Source: Amyelois transitella (lineage: Eukaryota; Arthropoda; Insecta; Lepidoptera; Pyralidae). Taken from it: 64,000 nt of DNA. A program made the position numbers and the translations under genes. Positions 44,901-51,752 of this stretch are shown piece after piece. The DNA lies in NCBI RefSeq assembly GCF_032362555.1, contig NC_083532.1:1191001-1255000 (forward strand), given 5' to 3'. Each line of letters starts with the position of its first letter. Within the stretch, counting starts at the first letter, position 1. The notes beneath the pieces are model-generated. The model ran no database searches and had not been told where the DNA came from. It saw nothing but the letters and a program-made list of their open reading frames with translations.

Positions 44901-46449
44901 AAGAGTAGGACCACTCCATCTCGTTCCCATGGATGTCGTAAAAGGCGACTAAGGGATAGGCTTATAAACTTGGGATTCTTTTTTAGGCAATGGGCCAGCA
45001 ACCTGTCACTATTTGAATCTCAATTCTGTCATTAAGCCAAACAGCTGAACGTGACCTATCAGTCTGTTCAAGACTGTTGACTCTGTCCACCCCGCAAGCG
45101 ATATAAACGTGATCATATGTATGTATGTGGGTGTGAGTTCGAAAATTAGGTTTTAATCCATTCTTGATAAAAATAAATATATATTAGTATTTCTGTTCTG
45201 TTAAAAATAAATATATATTATTATATTGTTGCTAATAACTGTGACTTGCCGCTTTTTACTGAAATATCTATTTCCTTTATTGTTTGCCGGTCGACTGGAA
45301 GAGATCCCTTCATGTGATAACTCCGCCATTGCAAGTGATTACTATTTTCTTAAATACTACTACTACCAATAGAACCACTCCATCTCGTTCCCATGGATGT
45401 CGTAAAAGGCGACTAAGGGATAGGCTTTTAAACTTGGGATTCTTCTTTTAGGCGATGGGCTAGCAACCAGCTGAACGTGGCTATCAGTCTTTTCAAGACT
45501 GTTGGCTCTGTCTACCCCGTAAGGGATAAAGACGTGATCATATGTATGTATGTATGTACTACTACTACTATTTTCTGAAGTATGTATTTATTATTTTCTT
45601 GTTACTGTGTAAATTACTATGCAATACAAAGATATTACAAACAAACAAACAAACAAATTTTCCTTTTTTTTGTTTTCAGATGAGGACGCAGACGCAGCTA
45701 CCAGCGCGGAGGGTACTCACAGCGGCAAGGACGACGACTGCCTGCCTGTTAATGTGAGTCTTTGTTTTTTGTGAGTCTTTGTTTTTTGTACTTGGCAAAG
45801 GGTACTTTTTAGTTCTCGTGGGATTTGGAAATAAAAACCTGTTTTCTTTTTTAAGTGGCGCTAAATCCGCGCGTGTAGGTGGCGCCAATACGATGCGCGT
45901 GCGACTCTGCGCGTTAAAATATAATTTGAATGATATTAATTTCAGATGTCGAACGGCCGACTTTCAAGCACGAACGACAGCGACGACACGATGCCAAACG
46001 TACTCGAACCCCAGGTCCAGATCATCCCCCAGTCATCCCCCACACCCCCCCTAAAACCCCCCATACTACCCCCACACATACAACTAGCTAATTCAATACA
46101 GGCCATCGAACAAGCTAGAATGCAACAAAATATATTGCAAAAATTCAACGAATTTTCTAACACACCACTTAATTTAAGCAACCTAGATGAGGATAAGAGA
46201 AAAAACGGCCACGAAAGAGCGAAAGAGACAGACGAACAAATAAAACACGACTGCGGTACGGCAACAGAGGAGGAGAGATTATATTTCACGGCGAAACGGC
46301 AACACGCAATTTGGGAACACGAAGCGAAAATGAAGATTTTGAATATGGAACTCAGACAGAAGGAAGAAATATTCTCGTTGCAAAAACAGCTATTTCTTAT
46401 CGAGTTGAAATTGAAAATGGAATTCTTGGAGAAGGCGAGTGCTAAGTGA
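38805..46449 (+). CDS. Myb/SANT-like (zeste-type) DNA-binding protein with C-terminal coiled coil
   Basis: The model joins 38805-38972, 43725-43856, 44730-44802, 45680-45753 and 45946-46449 into 316 aa with consistent phases (0,0,1,0). Residues ~21-97 form a Myb/SANT-like domain: NFTELEKRTVLELI, conserved W59 in LVWSTICEEVN, and TPAQVKMWYENYKKKCK. This pattern fits the Myb_DNA-bind_5/zeste-like family of putative insect transcription factors. Residues ~125-149 are acidic. Residues ~171-193 are Pro-rich (SSPTPPLKPPILPP). Residues ~256-312 form a charged helix likely to be a coiled coil (HEAKMKILNMELRQKEE). It probably acts in the nucleus as an oligomeric DNA-binding protein; the target is unknown and I do not recognise a named orthologue. 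The acceptor-like TATTCCAG just before the start suggests an upstream exon, so the N-terminus could be longer. It is transcribed towards the zinc-finger gene. Confidence 0.85.
39180..39462. repeat. SINE-A 3' part and inverted head part
   Basis: The + strand 3' two thirds (39180-39360) are followed by a - strand head (39405-39462, GGGAACCACACAGCAC). Confidence 0.7.
39868..40110 (-). repeat. SINE-A, near full length
   Basis: ATACATACATATAATCACGT to GGTGCCAGGAAC; its head abuts an RTE tail. Confidence 0.8.
40111..40424 (+). mobile_element. RTE tail split by a complete Helitron
   Basis: CTGCCCTCCGGGAAAAAGGC and GTGATTTTA (to 40140) continue as TGTATGTATGTGTG (from 40408). The intervening 40141-40407 is a Helitron (TCTATACTTATATTATAAAG to CACAGCTAG). 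The break is exactly between A and T. Confidence 0.85.
40627..40898 (-). mobile_element. Non-autonomous Helitron, family A
   Basis: CTAGCTGTGCCAGCGACATC to AATATTAGTATAGA; all body landmarks are present. Confidence 0.8.
40911..40972. repeat. Head-to-head SINE-A remnants
   Basis: GTGCCGTGTGG and CCACACGGCAC form 11-bp inverse arms; the rest of both copies is gone. Confidence 0.7.
41025..41130 (+). repeat. SINE-A 3' part
   Basis: CTCAGTTCTATTATTGAGCC to CCCCGCAGGGGATATAAGCG. Confidence 0.65.
41318..41375 (-). repeat. LINE 3'-end (L family) stub
   Basis: GAATAGAATAGATTTATTTG then GGATGGATGGTATCACTTAT only. Confidence 0.6.
41434..41661 (+). repeat. SINE-A with small deletions
   Basis: TTGCCGTGTGGTGCCCGGCA head; tail ATATGTATGTATGTA. 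Confidence 0.8.
41740..41955 (+). mobile_element. Helitron-like element, family E
   Basis: AATGCGAAAGTTTGTAAGTA start; CAAAAACTACTGAACCGATT body; end GCGGCCTCTAG followed by T. Confidence 0.55.
41973..42241 (-). mobile_element. Non-autonomous Helitron, family A, complete
   Basis: CTAGCTGTGCCCGCGACTTC to AATATTAGTATAGA, bounded by A and T. The hairpin CGCGACTTCGTCCGCG is intact. Confidence 0.88.
42399..42646 (+). repeat. SINE-A, diverged full copy
   Basis: TGCTGTGTGGGTCAAGGCAC head; tail TATATGAATGAAA. Confidence 0.75.
42726..43244 (-). mobile_element. RTE-like LINE insertion with 10-bp target duplication
   Basis: The element (42736-43234) lies between two copies of ACAACGATAA. The - strand codes an ORF2 C-terminal region: [69 protein letters not shown] deletion near QVPETAELA shifts the last codons. 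It is the longest RTE-like copy in the window and clearly 5'-truncated. Confidence 0.9.
43260..43506 (+). repeat. SINE-A with internal deletion
   Basis: GTGCCGTGTGGTTCCTGGCA head; the centre is lost between GGCGATGGGTTA and CTCAATTCTATCG. Confidence 0.75.
43512..43690 (+). mobile_element. Helitron family B, 3' end
   Basis: Ends CGTTCGCCGGGACAGCTAG, the inverse of the start at 61250. It ends 37 bp before the exon-2 acceptor of the Myb/SANT gene. Confidence 0.6.
43725..43856 (+). CDS. Myb/SANT gene coding exon 2
   Basis: Acceptor is a long T run ending TCAG; donor CAA|GTATGT. Codes the rest of the Myb/SANT domain, 44 codons. A Helitron 3' end lies 37 bp upstream of the acceptor and another Helitron begins ~15 bp after the donor. 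Confidence 0.88.
43872..44134 (+). mobile_element. Helitron-like element, family E, with a nested SINE-A tail
   Basis: AATGCGAACGTGTGTGAGG start; CACGCAAAAACTACTGAACT body; end hairpin GCGCCGAGGCGC then AACTAG followed by T. A SINE-A 3' third (43998-44092) interrupts it. Confidence 0.65.
44188..44492 (-). repeat. Two SINE-A copies in tandem
   Basis: A diverged partial copy (44188-44355) and a 3' fragment (44381-44492), both inverted. Confidence 0.7.
44515..44695 (-). repeat. RTE-like LINE fragment
   Basis: CTTGCCACGATCTCTGCACA to GGACGTCCTTAATTTGATCA, lacking tail and 5' part. Confidence 0.7.
44730..44802 (+). CDS. Myb/SANT gene coding exon 3
   Basis: Acceptor TTTTGTTTCAG; donor AAAAG|GTTAGT; phase 1. 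Codes QPQSDPQGLLDGMLWQS and LHPLDVK. Confidence 0.8.
44822..45128. repeat. SINE-A tail fragment and full + copy
   Basis: A - strand tail (44822-44868) is followed by a full + strand copy (44870-45128), in intron 3 of the Myb/SANT gene. Confidence 0.8.
45366..45557 (+). repeat. SINE-A, head-less with internal deletion
   Basis: GAACCACTCCATCTCGTTCC to TATGTATGTATGTA. Confidence 0.8.
45680..45753 (+). CDS. Myb/SANT gene coding exon 4
   Basis: Acceptor TTTTTTGTTTTCAG; donor AAT|GTGAGT. Acidic linker. A second GTGAGT lies 17 bp downstream in a tandem duplication. Confidence 0.8.
45946..46449 (+). CDS. Myb/SANT gene coding exon 5
   Basis: Acceptor TATTAATTTCAG; 167 codons to TGA at 46447-46449. 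Proline-rich segment and long charged C-terminal helix. Confidence 0.85.
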   Translation: MSNGRLSSTNDSDDTMPNVLEPQVQIIPQSSPTPPLKPPILPPHIQLANSIQAIEQARMQQNILQKFNEFSNTPLNLSNLDEDKRKNGHERAKETDEQIKHDCGTATEEERLYFTAKRQHAIWEHEAKMKILNMELRQKEEIFSLQKQLFLIELKLKMEFLEKASAK

Positions 46450-49390
46450 GATCGTTTGCTCTGGCGGAGGAAGTTTGAGTTCGGAATTCGAAATTCGGTA
46501 ACGAGGGTCGAAAGAACACTTCCATGACATGAAGTGATAATTTGAAAATGGAACGTATTTGATTGACACTATAAATAGTAGCACATGTATTTAATATAAA
46601 AAAAACACTATTCGTCACTGTAAAATGTACGCGCAGAACAAGTTTTTAAAGACACAATCAAAAATACTTATTATAAGAAAGAAAGATATATATTCGGGAA
46701 TGTTTCCACTGTCAGAGTTCAAATTACGAAATAAGCGTTGAACGTTTTAGTCTCTATTCACCTCGTTGGGAATAAAAACGTGACAATACGTATATAAAAA
46801 AGTTAGGGTCGAAATGCATACTTGTAAATTACATAAAAAAATTTGACATAAATATTTAAGCATTTAGAAAATATGCGAAAAAGATGTTAGTACAAATACG
46901 TATAAGCTATTATGCCTAATGATTGTTATACATTTTGACCCCAAACTGTCTTCCAAGAAACTGAACGCTCAAATACCATCCAATAACAATTTATCTAGTT
47001 TTTTTTGTGCCATCATTGTACATATATTTACGCCATCAAATGGTTAAGGAGACTGGTACAGACATCTTTGCCTTTTAAAAAGTATGTCGGTAAGTCTATG
47101 GTCAGGGTATTTTATGGTACATTTGTTCGGTTCGTTCCAAATTAAAATTCCTTATATGCCCCTGGCAACATTGACAAAGTGCGTCCTCAGAATTAAAGAT
47201 TAAAATCTAAAGAAATTTCTGTTAGTAAGATAACTTATAAGTGAAAAAGCATGTATTAAATAAAGTATTATAACAATGTACCATAAAAATTGTCATTGTG
47301 ATCGATAAAGTATATTATTTTTGTAGCCGTTATTTTGCAAAGCTTATTTTGTAATATTTTTTTTTTAGTTTATATATTTGTTTCGTAGATTTTAAGAACT
47401 GATTTTTGCCCGTAGCACCGCCCGTGTTAGACTCAACTTAATGATATATCTTGAATGAATACGTAACTTTTAATTTGTGGGTTAATTTCTAATTATTTAC
47501 ATACATGCACAGCTAAAAGAACCTCTTTTTTGAAGTCTGTTTACAAAGTGTCATCTTTGTCATTTATTTCTGTCACCGCTTATCTTATTTACGCCCAAGG
47601 CAGCGATATTATAGTATTATTTTTATTTAGGCAGCTTATGAGCAATCGCATAATTTTAATAATAAAAAAAAATAACTGCCATCGCAATAAATATATTTTT
47701 TTAATATTGTTAAAAAAGCATGTTTTAGCTATATTTTACTGGACACACAAAAAAAAAACAAAATGGTGAAAATTCGAACAACTTTATTTTTTTGTTTTAT
47801 ATTCTGCGTGGCCAGTATTTTCTAGCAATGGCCGATAGCCATGGGCGTTGGGAATTTATTTTTGTTATGTTGGTACCCCGTACCCTCCAAAAAAAGAAAG
47901 CACGTTTGTTTCCATAAGTATTACATTGTCCAATTTCCCAAAATTCCCGTTTCTCCCACGCTTGTGGCTATTGTTCTCATTTGTTATCGTTTTTTAGTAC
48001 TTAGTCCCAATGGACTTTATTTTAAGGATTTTTTAACCCATTTTATCGGGGTCAACGTACTTTTGACGCGTGTCAAGTGGCAAATTATACCTATACCTAG
48101 TCTTAGTGTATATAGTTATATGAACTAGTTATAATACAGTCCGCACAAATTAAGTACAAAAATAAAACAATATTGTATAATATTAAAAAATACATGTAGT
48201 ATATACATATATTTTTCGCAATGACTTCGTGGTGAATTGTTCTTCCCTCTGACATAAAGAACTGGGTTCTGTCATCCAGTCAAGTACCCAAAATAGATAA
48301 AAATATTACACATAAGTAGATATTTGTTTTAAAATAAATATTTTTTTGAGTTAATATTCCATAACACAAGTCTTGAACTTACTTTGAGGCTGGCTCAGTC
48401 TGTGTGATTTTTTAGTACGTGTATATTTTATTCCACTCTCGTAATTTGTATTTAATTTGCACGGATTTCATGTTATTTTAAAAACTACTTAAGGAAATCG
48501 GCCGCGTCATGTATTATAGATAGTATTTTTATATTTTAAAAATATAGCGATGCGTTTGATTTATATATCTATTGAAGATATAAGTATTCTTAACGCAATG
48601 ATTGGTCTTTTAGGATGCGGTTTCTAGACAAAAATAAGCTGTTGCTAAGACGTTAATTTAAAAAAAGTGATATTAATATAGTTTCATTGAGTAACTAATT
48701 CATATAACTATATATTTTTCAGTGCCAATAATAAAAGCCATTGTTATAGTAATTGTAATATAATATATATATAGTTACTACATATATAAGTTTACGGGAA
48801 ATATACGTAAAGTACGGAAATATAAATTCGACATAATAAAATGATATTATTAGTGTATAAAATGCAGATATTAATGATATGTATAAATAACAGTACAAAT
48901 CGAAGTATATAATATATTACCTCATTCATACAGTGTATTATAATAAATAATGTAGAGTAAATATATTATTATTAAAAAGGTTTAGAAATGTTTATATATG
49001 GGGGAAGCGTACTCATGTAATATTGTTGCCAGTAATAAAAAAACCCCTAATAAATTGTCTTAGTTTTTAACAATAGAATTTCTGTATACTTCCGATAAAT
49101 TTGGTATTTCTCAAAACTGGCAACACCTGGGTGCAGTTTATCCTCCGATCATGGCAATACTTTTGAAAATTATAATATTTTACATTTTTTTTTTTTTGAA
49201 ACAATGTGATGTATTTACGATCTCAATACAAAATATTAAAAAAAAATTAAAAACTGGTTTTAACTCGTTATTTTCGATGTTTATTAAAGTGAAAAATATA
49301 ATACTATATTGTTTATTCGGAACGATTATGTTAATCTGATTTAATTAGATATTATTGAAATTCAATAAAGAATTTATTTTCTGTTTTGGT
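46450..49390 (+). terminator. Probable long 3' UTR of the Myb/SANT gene with alternative poly(A) signals
   Basis: Unique, AT-rich and almost free of repeats. ATTAAATAAA at 47255-47264 and AATAAA at 49364-49369 are candidate poly(A) signals. The only repeat is a SINE-T tail fragment at 48340-48425. The UTR extent is inferred from lack of repeats and signal position. Confidence 0.45.
48340..48425 (+). repeat. SINE-T tail fragment
   Basis: ATAACACAAGTCTTGAACTT and GAGGCTGGCTCAGTCTGTGT. Confidence 0.65.
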
Positions 49391-49514
49391 GTTTTTTTAT
49401 TTAACTACGTAATGGCGTAAGGGGTGTGAGACCCAGTGCCCAAAGAGCCTAGACGCGACGCGACATTTTAAGACACTCATATTTATTTATAGCTTATAAA
49501 TAATCCGTTTATGT

Positions 49515-49855
49515 TTAGGATGTTGGTCCCGACATTAATGTATGGGAGTGAAAGTTGGGTATGGCAAAAGAAGCACGAAAGCAGAAAAAATGCAGTGGAA
49601 ATGAGAGCGTTAAGGAGTTTGATGGGTGTGAAATTGAGTGACCGGATAAGGAACAGCGTGATGAGGGAATGTTGTGATGTGAAAGATGTAGTTACAGGAA
49701 TAGAAAAGGGCATGTTAATATGGTTTGGTCATGTGGAGAGGATGAATGAAAACAGGTTGACTAAGCAGATATACAAGGAGAGTGTGGAGGGAAAGGACGG
49801 AGTGGGAAGACCTAGACGAACGTATCTTGATCAAATTATGGACGTCCTGCCATGA
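49515..49855 (+). mobile_element. RTE-like LINE fragment
   Basis: ATGTTGGTCCCGACATTAAT start, coding the same C-terminal region as 42736-43234 (GSESWVWQKKHESRKNAVE, GMLIWFGHVERMNENR). One GAA codon is lost in DVKDVV and the end is cut at GACGTCCTGCC, where an L-family repeat begins. Confidence 0.85.
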
Positions 49856-49856
49856 T

Positions 49857-50125
49857 TAGAATAGAATAGATTTATTTTCAAAATTGGATACAAGGTATCA
49901 CTTATTGACGTCACATAACTTAAATCTAATTATAACTACTACCGCTTCCAAAGCGCATGTGTAGAAGAAGCGGCGGAACAAACTACACTGCAGCATTTTC
50001 ATAGGATGTCAATTTACAAATATAGATCTCTTAAATCTAAATCGTGGACAAATGCACATTGTCTACATTGAAAAAACATGTATGAATGTAGAACTGATTA
50101 TGTCAATACGAATATTTCGTCGCCT
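49857..50125 (-). repeat. LINE 3'-end repeat (L family), longest copy
   Basis: AGAATAGAATAGATTTATTT tail inverse, GAAGAAGCGGCGGAACAAAC core, TCGTGGACAAATGCACATTG inner part. Confidence 0.75.
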
Positions 50126-50221
50126 CGATTGCCTATGACTTGCCCAATCCAGGGTCATGATGAGTTGACGATTATTCAGGGACTTGACCGATTATGAGTT
50201 AAACCGAACGTGACAGAAGGG

Positions 50222-50345
50222 AATAGGATAGATAAACATTGAAGTCCAAAGCCAATCAGAAAAAGTTCTTATTCTATCGTGACCGGGGATCGAACCCGGG
50301 TCCTATCGGTTCTGAGGCGAGAATTCGACATCTGAGCTAAACAAG
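50222..50345 (-). repeat. SINE-T variant with a different tRNA-like head
   Basis: The - strand has GTTTAGCTCAGATGTCG as an A-box-like head and GGGTTCGATCCCC as B box. It continues into AAGAACTTTTTCTGATTGGC, the SINE-T body. Confidence 0.65.
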
Positions 50346-50824
50346 ACATCGAATTTTAGGTGAAAATAAGCTTTGTATGATACAAATTTATACCACCTAC
50401 TTAATAACTTTCAGTCATTATGGGTATAGGTAAGGTATTTAATTTACCTAATATCCTCTTGACTGAAGCGACCAATATCAAGATTAAAATTAAAACAAAG
50501 TGTGACAGAAATATTGTTTATTATTCATATATTTATTTTAATACAAATGATATTTACAATTTCTATTTACAGATAAAATCTAATTCAGTTCTTTTATCCT
50601 TAACTTATGTAATTTTATAATAAATATTTTGAATGTCGATTCATTATGAAAAAAAGTTCATGAAGTCGATTTTTTTTTAATATAATAAAACGATAAAATT
50701 AATATGATGTAAAGACATAAATAAATTAATTAGTAAAATAATTATCAGTCTCTTGTTATTTGTCCCTGTTGCATCTTTTTTGGGGATGTAGAAATTTGTC
50801 ACTATCTTAGCTACCTACTATCTT

Positions 50825-50990
50825 AGAACGCGGCCTGTCAGTCTTTCAAGACTGCTGGCTCTGTCTACACCGCAAAGGATATAGACGTGATTATATGAAT
50901 GAATGAATCTTAGACATCCAGCTCAATGTGACCTTTAGTCTTCTTCAGACTATTGGCTCTGTCTACCCAACAATAGACTTGTGATGTATA
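50825..50990 (+). repeat. Two SINE-A 3' thirds in tandem
   Basis: GAACGCGGCCTGTCAGTCTT (50825-50908) and a more diverged repeat (50910-50990). Confidence 0.6.
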
Positions 50991-50999
50991 AATAAACAT

Positions 51000-51222
51000 A
51001 TACGGGACAAATAACACAGATTGAGTTAGCCTCGAAGTAACTTTGAAACTTGTGTTACAAAACACTAACTCAACGATACTATATTTGATAATAAATACTT
51101 ATATAGATAAACATCCAAGACCCAGGACAATCAGAGAAAGTTCGTTTCTTGCCCGGGATTCGAAAACAGAACCCCGGGTGTCACAGACAAGCGCACTACC
51201 GCTGCGCCACAGAGGCCGTCAA
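51000..51222 (-). repeat. SINE-T, full length with short deletion
   Basis: CACAGATTGAGTTAGCCTCG to CACTACCGCTGCGCCACAGA. The B box is damaged (GGGATTCGAAAACAG). It ends 80 bp before the zinc-finger stop codon. Confidence 0.8.
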
Positions 51223-51301
51223 ACGAATCTATATGCAAACTTGATTAAGCTACACACATACCGTCCCATTTTCAAAAAAACTTTCAATTCAAGGTATAAA
51301 T

Positions 51302-51752
51302 CTAGCTATTCTCAGGCATCAACAAAATATTAACACCCTGTACCAACAACTCCCTTTGCACCGTATCCTTACTATGCATTTTAACGTGAGTCTTCAAACC
51401 GGCCGCCTTCCTAAAGGACTGTCCACACTGCGAGCACACATAAGGCCTCTCTCCAGTGTGGCATCTTATATGAGAAATCAAATCGTTCCGTTGCACGAAA
51501 GCTTTCTCACAATGCGAACATTGGTAAGGTTTCTCACCCGTATGCGTCCTTCTATGGTTCTTCAGTGTGCTCAGAGCGGTGAATTTGTTCGGGCACAAGT
51601 CACAGGCGTAGGGTTTCTCACCCGTGTGTATACGACGGTGTTTGACTAGGGAGCTGGACGTGGTGAAACCGTTGCCGCATTCGTCGCAAACGAAGGGATG
51701 GGCGCCTGTGTGTTTTCGCTTGTGAGCGTCCAATTCGCCTTTCGACACGAAG
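51302..51752 (-). CDS. ZAD zinc-finger gene coding exon 2
   Basis: Acceptor ATTACCTTCCAG; the split Ser codon completes finger 7 as [18 protein letters not shown]. Ends TAG at 51302. Confidence 0.92.

Noticed and set aside
45542-46054. ORFs overlapping Myb/SANT exons 4-5 in other frames
   Set aside because: Shadows of the spliced gene; they cross clear splice sites.
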